This document shows positions 26,802-35,409 of a stretch of 64,000 nucleotides of DNA, one piece after another; position 1 is the first letter of the stretch; the number at the start of each line of letters is the position of its first letter. A model generated the notes under the pieces. The model saw nothing but the letters and a program-made list of their open reading frames with translations. It searched no databases and had not been told where the DNA came from. Source of the stretch: JASSUD01 sp031963005 (GTDB lineage Bacteria; Pseudomonadota; Gammaproteobacteria; Burkholderiales; Burkholderiaceae). The DNA lies in the NCBI GenBank assembly GCA_031963005.1, contig JASSUL010000010.1:1-64000 (forward strand), written 5' to 3'. The translations under genes were made by a program, and so were the position numbers.

Positions 26802-27995
26802 ATGAATGAATTCTGTTTTGACACACGTGCAGTACGCGCAGGAAGTGTACGTACAGATTTTAATGAGCATTCCGAAGCCTTATTTTTGACTTCCAGCTTT
26901 TGTTTTGACAGCGCGGCGGAAGCAGCAGAGCGCTTTGCGCACCCAGAAGCGGGCTTTACGTATTCGCGTGTGGGAAATCCTAGTGTGGCAATGTTTGAAG
27001 GCCGTCTAGCGGCTTTAGAAGGCGCAGAAGCTTGCTTAGCTACAGCTTCTGGTATGAGCGCCATTATGGCGGTCATGATGGGCTTAATGAGTGCAGGTGA
27101 TCATCTTGTCAGCTCACGCAGCATCTTTGGCTCTACGATGCATTTTTTTGATTCCATCTTGCGGCGTTTTGGCATTGAAACGACGTTTGTCGATTTTACC
27201 GATACGGCGGCTTGGCAACAGGCCATCTTGCCAAATACCAAGGTTTTATTTCTAGAAACGCCTTCGAATCCTTTAACCGAGGTTGCCGATATCGCCGCAC
27301 TCAGCCATATCGCGCGAACTGCAGGGTGCACATTGGTTGTAGATAACTGCCTTTGCACTCCCGCATTGCAACAACCATTTAAGCTCGGCGCGGATATCGT
27401 GGTGCACTCTGCAACGAAATATTTGGATGGGCAGGGACGTGTGATGGGAGGGGCGATTGTCGGATCACGGGAGATATTGGCAGAAAAAATATTTCCCTTT
27501 GTACGCACTGCAGGGCCTACACTTTCCCCATTTAATGCCTGGATTTTGTTAAAAGGGTTAGAGACGCTGGGGATCCGAATGGAACGTCAATCGCAGAATG
27601 CCTTGATATTAGCCCGTGCACTTGCAGTGCACCCTAGTGTACAGCGTGTTTGGTATCCGGGCTTGCCTTCCCATCCCCAATACACGCTGGCTTCTTCTCA
27701 ACAACGCGCAGGAGGTGCTTTATTTTCCTTTGAGGTGAAAGGGAATACTCCGGAAGCGCAGCGGGAGCATGCTTGGCGTGTTATCGATAACCTGACATTG
27801 TGCTCTATTACCGCAAACCTGGGCGATACCCGTACTACTTTGACGCATCCTGCGAGTACTACGCACGGCCGTATTTCTGCACAAGCCCGCTCTGATGCCG
27901 GTATTGAGGAAAGCCTGCTGCGCGTAGCGGTAGGCTTAGAAGACCCTGCAGATCTGTTCGCCGATATCACAAGAGGATTGTGTGCAGCATACTGA
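26802..27995 (+). CDS. metZ: O-succinylhomoserine sulfhydrylase
   Basis: A PLP enzyme of the Cys/Met metabolism family that makes homocysteine directly from O-succinylhomoserine and sulfide. It has 397 residues. The PLP lysine lies in VVHSATKYLDGQGRVMGGAI; the GMSAIMAVMMGL phosphate-binding segment and TYSRVGNPSVAMFE substrate segment are intact. The DGQGR after the lysine is typical of MetZ rather than MetB or MetC. It appears monocistronic. Mycoavidus cysteinexigens is described as needing cysteine. A kept metZ would then give methionine from sulfide without a cysteine donor, which is inference and depends on the species assignment. Confidence 0.92.
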   Translation: MNEFCFDTRAVRAGSVRTDFNEHSEALFLTSSFCFDSAAEAAERFAHPEAGFTYSRVGNPSVAMFEGRLAALEGAEACLATASGMSAIMAVMMGLMSAGDHLVSSRSIFGSTMHFFDSILRRFGIETTFVDFTDTAAWQQAILPNTKVLFLETPSNPLTEVADIAALSHIARTAGCTLVVDNCLCTPALQQPFKLGADIVVHSATKYLDGQGRVMGGAIVGSREILAEKIFPFVRTAGPTLSPFNAWILLKGLETLGIRMERQSQNALILARALAVHPSVQRVWYPGLPSHPQYTLASSQQRAGGALFSFEVKGNTPEAQREHAWRVIDNLTLCSITANLGDTRTTLTHPASTTHGRISAQARSDAGIEESLLRVAVGLEDPADLFADITRGLCAAY

Positions 27996-28164
27996 AGGGC
28001 AAATTGAGGCGTATTTATCCCAAAGTCCGCATGCGTATGGTCTAAAAATAAATGGCTAAAAAAAGCCTATTCGATGCATACTCAGGTGTTTACTGGGCTA
28101 TATCTAATCAATAAATGTACAAAATCGCTTCTCCACTTACAAAAATAGGGAAAAGGGGATTTGT

Positions 28165-28719
28165 ATGAAAAAAAGCAAATATGTAGCCGCTGTATTGGCA
28201 GCAGCATGGAGCTTGCACGGTTTTGCTGCAGCCAATAATGAGTCACTGGAAGTCTCTATTCACGCGGTCAATAGCATCGGTGTGGGCGCATCAATAGGGA
28301 CTGTACGGATTAAAGAAACAAAAAATGGATTAGTATTTACACCGACTCTCTCGGCGCTTCCAGCAGGAGCACACGGTTTTCATATCCATGAATACCCATC
28401 CTGTGAGGCGGGCATAGATAAGACTACCAAGGTCCCTGCTGCAGCCATGGCCGCAGGAGGGCATTGGGATCCTACAAATACGCATAAGCATTTAGGGCCA
28501 GACAGCAATAAAGGACACCGCGGCGATTTGCCCATGTTGCGCGTGAATGAACGGGGGGAAGCCACAACGTCTGTCCTGGCACCACACATTAAGAAGATTA
28601 AAGAGATCCGTGGCCGTGCGTTAATCGTACATGCAGGCGCAGATAACTTCAGTGATACGCCTCGTCCATCAGGCGGTGGAGGTGCACGATTGGCTTGTGG
28701 GGTGATTCCTTCGCTATAA
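28165..28719 (+). CDS. sodC: Periplasmic Cu,Zn superoxide dismutase
   Basis: A secreted enzyme dismutating superoxide, often protecting intracellular bacteria from host oxidative burst. It has 184 residues with a signal peptide (residues 1-22, cleavage near FAAA-NNES). Metal and structural motifs are complete: AGAHGFHIHEYPSC (two Cu ligands and disulfide Cys), GGHWDP, HLGPDSNKGHRGDLP (Zn and bridging His/Asp), IVHAGADNFSD (fourth Cu His) and GGGGARLACGVI (second Cys). AGGGG eight bases upstream of the ATG is a good ribosome site. It has its own transcription unit and shares a bidirectional terminator with pepN. Confidence 0.96.
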   Translation: MKKSKYVAAVLAAAWSLHGFAAANNESLEVSIHAVNSIGVGASIGTVRIKETKNGLVFTPTLSALPAGAHGFHIHEYPSCEAGIDKTTKVPAAAMAAGGHWDPTNTHKHLGPDSNKGHRGDLPMLRVNERGEATTSVLAPHIKKIKEIRGRALIVHAGADNFSDTPRPSGGGGARLACGVIPSL

Positions 28720-28808
28720 GTAATATCTTTGTATTGAAGACCCTGTGAGTATAGGCAAGTTATAAGCGGCATATATTGACTTGACGCTACTCATTAGTGT
28801 TTTTAACA

Positions 28809-28843
28809 AAAAACGGGCTGCCCCTTAAAAGGTAGCCCGTTTT
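28809..28843. terminator. Bidirectional terminator sodC/pepN
   Basis: AAAACGGGCTGCC and GGTAGCCCGTTTT pair around an 8-base loop between the convergent genes. T-runs occur on both strands. Confidence 0.9.
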
Positions 28844-28872
28844 AATTGGAAGGGACTCTTTGATCTCAAGTT

Positions 28873-31815
28873 TTATACTGGTGAGAGCGCCCGCTCGACA
28901 ACTTCGCGTACATCTTTAGATTGTGCGCGGGATAGCACCATTTGGAGCGCATTTTGCATCTTATCCCGTAGAGGGGGGATATATGCACGCCAACGCTCGA
29001 GTGTACGGGCTAAGCGGGCTGCGATTTGGGGATTGAGGCTATCGAGTGCTAGTACGTATTCGGCCCAAAGTGCATAGCCTTGTCCATCGCGGGTGTGGAA
29101 ATGACTGGGATTGCCATTGATAAACGTAAAGAGCAGTGCGCGAACGCGGTTGGGGTTGCGCAGGCTGAAAGCCGGGTGCTGGGTAAGCTCTTGGATAGCC
29201 GCTCGGATTGGTTTGCTGGGCGCATAGTAAGGATCTTGCCGGGTTTGCAAGGCGAACCATTTATCTATGGCTAATGCATTGTGCTCGAACTGCATATAAA
29301 AATCGGCTAGCACCGCTTGAGCCTCAGTGTCTGAGAGGCAGAGCAGAGTGCTGATTGCTGCGCAGCGATCCGTCAGATTATCCGCCTGCTCATACTGGGA
29401 GCGAGCGAGAGGGATGATGGCATATTGGGGATCTTGTTGTGCGCCGAACTCTCCTCCTAGACCTGCGCTCAGTAAATTGCTGAGATCCTCGGAGTCGCTA
29501 GCTGCAGGCTGCTCTAAGTCGGTTATTGGCACGCATGCTTCGCAATTTTCGTTATACAACGTATTCCAGAGGCTATGGGCGTGGGGTGCGCAGCAGGCGG
29601 TGAGATAGGCCAGCGCTAGATTTTTCAGTGCACGTTGTCCAGCTTGTACGAGAGTGGGCTCATAGGGGGCGGTAGAGTGATGTTCTTGATAACACTGCAT
29701 CCATTGTGCATAGAGTGTGCGCCCTAGGTAAGCCTGTAACGTTTTACGTGCGCGCGACACCGCAGCCGGGTCGATAGCTTGGCCTTGTTGAACTAGGTGT
29801 TCAAAAATATCTGCCTCGGTGGGCAAGCTCAGCGCTTGAGTGCGAAAGGCTGCCGTCAGCGTAGTATCTTGGAGTACGCGGCTAAAGGCTTGAACCAATG
29901 CATCGTCAATCGGCGCTTGTTGCGTATCTGGTGCCTGCTGCATTAGCTGGATCATCATTTGCATCGCTAGCCGTTGTCCGGCTTCCCAGCGATTAAAGGG
30001 ATCGCTGTCATGAGCAAATAGCGTAATGAGTTGTGTTTCGGTATAAGCATATTCCACGACTACTGGCGCTGAAAAATTACGCAATAGCGATGGAATGGGT
30101 TCATGTGCCACAGAGGTAAAATGAAAAGTATGCTCTGCCTCACTGAGTTCTAGCACTTGCGTGTAGATTGGCGCCGTCGTAGTAGACCCTTCTTGATAGA
30201 GTGCTAAATCCTTCCCATTTTTGTCCAGAAGCCCTATAGCAAAGGGGATTAAAAGGGGTTGAGCGTTAGAGGTATGTCCAGGCACAGATTGGCGCAGAGT
30301 AATGCTATAGCGCTGTAACGCAGCATCGTAATGCGTTTCTACCGTGATGCGTGGTGTCCCCGCTTGGGCATACCAGCGCGCAAATTGCGTGAAATCCCGT
30401 CCATTGGCATCGGCCATAGCCAGCAGAAAATCATCGCAGGTGACCGCTTGCCCATCATGGCGCTGAAAATACCGCTCCATGCCTTTCGCAAAGCCTGTAC
30501 GTCCAACCAAAGTTTGGATCATACGGATGACTTCGGCTCCTTTTTCATAGACGGTTGCCGTATAGAAATTGCTAATTTCAATGTACTGTTCAGGCCGTAT
30601 AGGATGCGCCATCGGTCCTGTGTCTTCAGCAAATTGCATGCGCCTTAAGCGGCATACATCTTCAATCCGTTTACTGGCGCGCGCAGCGCATGCCTGAGGC
30701 GAATCTGGGTAGGCGGTATGGGCAGAGCGTGTGTTTGCATGCGAGGAGGGTATGGTCAGATTTTGGACTTCGGTAGCCTCTGCAGCACAATCTGCGGAAA
30801 ATTCTTGATCGCGGAAAACGGTTAAGCCTTCTTTGAGCGTGAGCTGAAACCAATCGCGACAAGTGACGCGGTTGCCGGTCCAGTTATGAAAGTATTCATG
30901 GCCAATCACGGATTCAATATTGCTGTAATCACAATCGGTTGCACTTTGCGGATCTGCAAGCACGTACTGCGTATTAAAAATATTTAAGCCCTTATTCTCC
31001 ATTGCCCCCATATTGAAATCGCCTACGGCAACAACCATAAAACGGTCTAAGTCGAGCTCAAGCTCGAAACGCCGCTCGTCCCAGTCTAGGGCGCGCATCA
31101 AGGATTCAAGGGCATATTGGGTTTTATCCTGATCTGCCGGCGCAGACCATACTTGGAGAAGTTTGCTTTTACCCGAACCCGTAACCCAATGCGCTTCTCG
31201 CGAGACCAGCTCGCCGGCTACTAGAGCAAATAAATAGCAGGGCTTGGCAAAGGGATCTTCCCAAGTCGCATAGTGGCGACCCTCTGGCAAGCTACCCGAA
31301 GCGATAAGGTTGCCATTGGAGAGTAAAATGGGATAGTACGTCTGCAAAGCACGTAGTGTGACGGTATAACGCGCCATGACATCTGGGCGATCTAAAAAAT
31401 AGGTAATTCTACGAAAACCTTCGGATTCACATTGGGTAAAAAAACGGCCATTGGACAGATACAAGCCCATGAGCTGCGTATTGTGCGCAGGAGCACATGT
31501 ATTCGAGAGTGTGAGTTCAAAGGTATCGGGCACATCAGCGATCGTGAGCCCCCTCGAGTGTCCCTCTTCATCGGTGTGCAGCTTGGGTGTACAGGGTGTT
31601 CCATTGAGATGGGCCTGAATAAACGTTAAATCCTCGCCATCTAGATATAAGTCTGCACAAGGTGTAGCCGCAGGATTGCGGCGTAGATGCATACGGCTTT
31701 GGACAATCGTGCGCTCGGGGTCAAGATCAAAAATAAGCTCTACGCTATCAATGAAAAAAGAAGGCGGAGCATAGTGCGTACGGTAAGTTACAGCAGAGGA
31801 ATTGGATTTAGCCAT
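28873..31815 (-). CDS. pepN: Aminopeptidase N
   Basis: A zinc M1-family peptidase that removes N-terminal residues from peptides in the cytoplasm. The GAMENKGLNIFN exopeptidase motif and the zinc site VIGHEYFHNWTGNRV followed by KEGLTVFRDQEFS are intact. The C-terminal helical domain ends in the usual form for E. coli-type PepN (DUF3458 and C-terminal ARM-like part). From Met 31815 the protein is 980 residues and begins SNSSAVTYRTHYAPP, like other PepN proteins. The frame stays open to a GTG at 31905 with a weak AGGA upstream, which would add 30 hydrophobic residues that I consider non-coding. Peptide salvage is relevant for an organism that feeds on host amino acids. Confidence 0.95.
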   Translation of the reverse strand: MAKSNSSAVTYRTHYAPPSFFIDSVELIFDLDPERTIVQSRMHLRRNPAATPCADLYLDGEDLTFIQAHLNGTPCTPKLHTDEEGHSRGLTIADVPDTFELTLSNTCAPAHNTQLMGLYLSNGRFFTQCESEGFRRITYFLDRPDVMARYTVTLRALQTYYPILLSNGNLIASGSLPEGRHYATWEDPFAKPCYLFALVAGELVSREAHWVTGSGKSKLLQVWSAPADQDKTQYALESLMRALDWDERRFELELDLDRFMVVAVGDFNMGAMENKGLNIFNTQYVLADPQSATDCDYSNIESVIGHEYFHNWTGNRVTCRDWFQLTLKEGLTVFRDQEFSADCAAEATEVQNLTIPSSHANTRSAHTAYPDSPQACAARASKRIEDVCRLRRMQFAEDTGPMAHPIRPEQYIEISNFYTATVYEKGAEVIRMIQTLVGRTGFAKGMERYFQRHDGQAVTCDDFLLAMADANGRDFTQFARWYAQAGTPRITVETHYDAALQRYSITLRQSVPGHTSNAQPLLIPFAIGLLDKNGKDLALYQEGSTTTAPIYTQVLELSEAEHTFHFTSVAHEPIPSLLRNFSAPVVVEYAYTETQLITLFAHDSDPFNRWEAGQRLAMQMMIQLMQQAPDTQQAPIDDALVQAFSRVLQDTTLTAAFRTQALSLPTEADIFEHLVQQGQAIDPAAVSRARKTLQAYLGRTLYAQWMQCYQEHHSTAPYEPTLVQAGQRALKNLALAYLTACCAPHAHSLWNTLYNENCEACVPITDLEQPAASDSEDLSNLLSAGLGGEFGAQQDPQYAIIPLARSQYEQADNLTDRCAAISTLLCLSDTEAQAVLADFYMQFEHNALAIDKWFALQTRQDPYYAPSKPIRAAIQELTQHPAFSLRNPNRVRALLFTFINGNPSHFHTRDGQGYALWAEYVLALDSLNPQIAARLARTLERWRAYIPPLRDKMQNALQMVLSRAQSKDVREVVERALSPV

Positions 31816-32092
31816 TGCGCAAAAGAGCAGAAAGAAAGGCCAGTTATTCAGGCCAGAGAAAATGTTGAAGGATGCGGCATCAGTTCGTGACGAGCGGGTA
31901 TGCACAAGTATGGCATATCCTATTGATGGGAAGCTAAAACGCGCTATATAAGAATCGCCGCATGCATAACATCGTATGCGGGCTTAAGCGTATAGGAAGA
32001 GGGTAGGAGTCTGAAAGTAGAATAAGTCTATTTAGAAAAGCAGGTATGCTTGATGGCGGGTAACGCCAGTAACGGAAAAAAACAGCAGCAAA

Positions 32093-32130
32093 TAAAAACA
32101 GCGGCCTCACCTTGAGAGTGAGCCCGCTGT
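32093..32130 (-). terminator. Terminator of rpmG
   Basis: On the minus strand ACAGCGGGCTCAC and GTGAGGCCGCTGT pair around a 7-base loop, followed by T-rich sequence. It lies about 35 bases beyond the rpmG stop. Confidence 0.88.
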
Positions 32131-32163
32131 AAGTGCGTTAAAGAATAGCAATGAATTGCACTA

Positions 32164-32325
32164 TTACTTGAGCTTAACGCCTTTATAAGGGACATGTTTG
32201 CGCACAACCGGATCAAATTTATTGATTTCTTTGCCGATGAGTGAGGAGGTCAAAGTCGTATAGAAATGCCCCGTTCCCGCTGTAGATTTCAGCGTGGTTT
32301 TTTGGCGTTTATTACTTTTAGCCAT
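32164..32325 (-). CDS. rpmG: 50S ribosomal protein L33
   Basis: A 53-residue ribosomal protein of the 50S subunit. It starts MAKSNKRQKTTLKSTAGTGH, continues FYTTLTSSLIGKEINKFDP and ends VPYKGVKLK, all standard for L33 without zinc-binding cysteines. It lies on the minus strand about 200 bases downstream of rpmB, a wider gap than the few tens of bases common in other genomes, and is followed by a strong terminator. Confidence 0.95.
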   Translation of the reverse strand: MAKSNKRQKTTLKSTAGTGHFYTTLTSSLIGKEINKFDPVVRKHVPYKGVKLK

Positions 32326-32528
32326 GAAAACAGTATCCTTGAAAAAGAGAGGCCTGCAGTTGCATAGCGCCCATGCTTGGGCGCATTAAACCCTCTGGAA
32401 AGAGGGTGAACGCAAGGCGAAACTAGGGAAGCAGCTTATCAAAGAGCTGGATATCTTCGTGCTAGTGCAGAAGGCAAACATCTAATACCGCCGCGCTGCA
32501 ATATTTCTCAATGCGTCGTTCTAAATAT

Positions 32529-32762
32529 CTAGATGCAATAAGGATCATTGATCGCAGCAAGCACTGCCTCAATGCCATATTTATCGATTAGACGTAGGCC
32601 TGCATTAGATACACGCAGCCGTACCCAAGCATTTCTTTGCGCTACCCAAAAGCGACGTCTATGGAGGTTGGGTAAAAAACGACGTTTTGTTTTATTGTTT
32701 GCATGGGAAACTTTATTGCCACTTTTAGGCCGTTTTCCCGTTACCTGACATTCGCGCGCCAT
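32529..32762 (-). CDS. rpmB: 50S ribosomal protein L28
   Basis: A 77-residue 50S protein beginning MARECQVTGKRPKSGNKVSH, with the typical KTKRRFLPNLHRRRFWV and LRLIDKYGIEAVLA segments. Start chosen at 32762, preceded by GGAAAG; the open frame extends nine codons further but those are not conserved. Forms the rpmB-rpmG unit and is followed by tRNA-Pro on the upstream side. Confidence 0.96.
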   Translation of the reverse strand: MARECQVTGKRPKSGNKVSHANNKTKRRFLPNLHRRRFWVAQRNAWVRLRVSNAGLRLIDKYGIEAVLAAINDPYCI

Positions 32763-32947
32763 GAAGCTTTCCTTCAATACCTTGTGCAATACTTGAATGG
32801 ATGGCCCAGAATATGCCGGCTAAGCAGGATGCTTGAGCGCGGCACTGAGCTTTCCATTCCAGTGCATAAAAAACATCGACCTCACGATCTCGAGAGATAC
32901 AAAGGCCGAAGTGAAAATAGTCGTTTAGATGAGAAGCGAGACGGAAA

Positions 32948-33025
<78 letters not shown>

Positions 33026-33386
33026 AAATTGATAATCCTGTCGTCACATCTCTATTCGAACTTGCAAAACTATTGCGCAAACCGCGCGATAGTTCGCAAA
33101 GAGCGCGATTGTAGCAATAAATGCGACATTGTGCAGTTTTATATTGGGATTTTGTGGGGTGTATTGCTTGCCATAGGGGGGAGGGCGCAAATACCTTAGC
33201 TTATGGTGGCAGCAAGCGTCAGAGCTCTATATTAGAGGGGGGGCATCGCAGAGATTGTCAAAGAAGTGATATTTATCAGGGATGCGTTGGTGAAAGTGTA
33301 TAGCGACCCCATGCGCTCAAAGAAATGGCGCAGACTCAGTCTAAACAGGGAATAAGCGGTATATAAACCCAGTAGATAGAGGCTTT
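33026..33386. other. Intergenic stretch without gene
   Basis: About 360 bases between tRNA-Pro and an F-box-like gene. It should include the tRNA promoter. No gene, repeat or terminator could be supported. Confidence 0.4.
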
Positions 33387-34874
33387 TTATGCGGGAGAAA
33401 TACGCGGGAGAAATACTTTTTTGATGTTTTGCTGTAATCGCGATAAAAGAGAAGGTTGTATAAACTTTTCTCGCACAGCGTCATGAAACAAAAATTCTTT
33501 ATTGAGCAGTATTCGGATATTTTCCTGAATAAGGGCTAATTTTTGTCGCCCAAGAGGCTGCTGTGCCGTTGATAAAAACGCCGCATTCTGCTCCTCTAAT
33601 GAAAGCCTTATCTTGAATGCCTCACTTTCCTCAGGTTCTTCTACTGTTGATTCCGGTATCAGCAGCAAACTTAGGTTGGAGGCTAGATATGCCTGCCTAT
33701 CTATGGCTATAGAAGATGTAGGATATTTTTCAATAAGGGGGTTTTCAATAGAGTGTTCTTTAATGGGATGCTTTGCATTTTTAATGTGAAATAAATTTTC
33801 AATATCCTTGAGCTTTGTAGTGAGTTGATCAAGAGTGCGTGGAAGTCTATAGTAACGTATAAATAGAGATATCCATAATGCAGCATATAGATCTATATAT
33901 AATCCTACTATACCCCCTATTATAAACGATATTGTAAAAGATATTATTTGAAGTATTATTGTACTTGTTAAAATAGATTCAAGTACTGCGCATAAATATA
34001 TAATGGATAATGTCATGAAAATAACAGCAACGGATGAGGATAAAAGTATGCATGCATCATATAGCTTTGTGGAAAATGGTCGCGCATTTAGTCTTTCTAA
34101 TGCCTCAACGTCCTCAACGCATCTTTCGAAGTTATTTTTTAATTGAGAAAAATTTGAATTTTGCTTGAAAGGAAGATCGGAAGAATTTTCTAAATTATGC
34201 TCCATAGTTAGTAAGTTTTGAATATTACTTGGGAATTTCAATAAATCAGTAGAAATGTTTTCCCAATTCCATACGACGGGAAAAATAGTTTTATAATTGT
34301 AATGTATATTATCTGCAATATTCCTTAAATTTCTATGTAATATCAATCCTATATTTATAAAAAAACCATCTAGGTCGCTGATGCTTTTAGTGAGGTCAGA
34401 TTTTAAAATATTTTCAGACTCGCTTAGCCTTTTTTGAAGGGGTATATTAATAAATTCTAATCCTTTGGCGCGTTCAAGAATATTTTTTGAAATTAATTTA
34501 TTGCTCAAAACTTCTGGAAAATAGAACTCTCCCGCTTTGATATTTTGACCATTTATATTTTTATTTTTATCAGAAATTCTTGGCTGAAGGTGGGTAAGGT
34601 AACTGCCACGAAATTTTTTATTTACAAGTTGAAAATTAAGAGCATCTTTGGGGTTAATATATTTGAGAATTCCTTGTTCTATTTCAAGAATTTCTAAAAG
34701 GTCTAATATATAAGTATTGTCTTTATTTTTTTCTAAGGCATTAAAATTTTGATGGTTAGGACCTTGATGTTGTGTGTTTTCAGGTTCTTCAGGTTCATCA
34801 GCGGGCGGCTTTGCATGTAGAGTAATTGCTGTTGTAAATTTAATGAGATCGGTAGCTTGTGGTATAAAACTCAT
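33387..34874 (-). CDS. F-box-like protein with central membrane segments
   Basis: A 495-residue AT-rich gene with no named family. After a Pro/Glu-rich N-terminus, residues about 55-95 (LLEILEIEQGILKYINPKDA then LNFQLVNKKFRG) resemble an F-box: leucines at fixed spacing, a central Pro, and a VNKKF-like end. Residues about 280-350 contain two hydrophobic stretches (ACILLSSSVAVIFMTLSIIY and ISFTISFIIGGIVGLYIDLY), which suggests membrane insertion. The C-terminal region (QENIRILLNKEFLFHDAVRE then FIQPSLLSRLQQNIKK) is clearly shared with the neighbour at 35410-37194, so the two are paralogues from tandem duplication. The F-box assignment is by eye. Function is unknown; a secreted effector is my inference. 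Confidence 0.6.
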   Translation of the reverse strand: MSFIPQATDLIKFTTAITLHAKPPADEPEEPENTQHQGPNHQNFNALEKNKDNTYILDLLEILEIEQGILKYINPKDALNFQLVNKKFRGSYLTHLQPRISDKNKNINGQNIKAGEFYFPEVLSNKLISKNILERAKGLEFINIPLQKRLSESENILKSDLTKSISDLDGFFINIGLILHRNLRNIADNIHYNYKTIFPVVWNWENISTDLLKFPSNIQNLLTMEHNLENSSDLPFKQNSNFSQLKNNFERCVEDVEALERLNARPFSTKLYDACILLSSSVAVIFMTLSIIYLCAVLESILTSTIILQIISFTISFIIGGIVGLYIDLYAALWISLFIRYYRLPRTLDQLTTKLKDIENLFHIKNAKHPIKEHSIENPLIEKYPTSSIAIDRQAYLASNLSLLLIPESTVEEPEESEAFKIRLSLEEQNAAFLSTAQQPLGRQKLALIQENIRILLNKEFLFHDAVREKFIQPSLLSRLQQNIKKVFLPRISPA

Positions 34875-35409
34875 GATTGACTGCCAGCCCTTGTATAAAA
34901 GTGAGAATGCTAATTACAAGGTTTTAAAATGAAGTTTAAAAATATCTCTATATTAAAATAAGCGATTTTCAGGGCTTTAGGTTGAGATTGAGCGATAGGA
35001 GAAAATATACATATGCATGAGGTATTTTTTATCAAATGGTACAAATAAGGAGAGTTTTTCTTGTTTTTCAGGCAGTCAAATTAATACATTTAAAAACCTG
35101 CCATCAAAGTGCAGGCTAGCTAGGGTAGGCCTGATAACGTTAAAAAGTATTACTGAAAAAGTAAAACTAATAGATCTATCAAATTCTTCTTTATTACCAT
35201 TATTTTTTATCTGTGAATTCAGGTTTAAGCCCGATATTTAATGCTTCAAGGCATGCCTGTGTCTTATGGTGTCATTAGGTAGAGAGGTGATTAATATAGT
35301 CTCTAGTAGATATGGTGATGGCCGCGTTCTATATGATGCTGTATGGGTATGATAATGAGGCAAGTGCATAGTAAGCATTGAGATATCTAACTTTTAGATA
35401 TTTTTATAT
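34875..35409. other. AT-rich spacer between the F-box-like paralogues
   Basis: 535 bases with promoter-like AT-rich sequence. A 74-codon open frame at 35017-35241 on the plus strand has no ribosome site or recognisable similarity, and I do not call it. Confidence 0.4.

Noticed and set aside
35017..35241. 74-codon plus-strand frame between the F-box-like paralogues
   Set aside because: AT-rich, no ribosome site, no recognisable protein.
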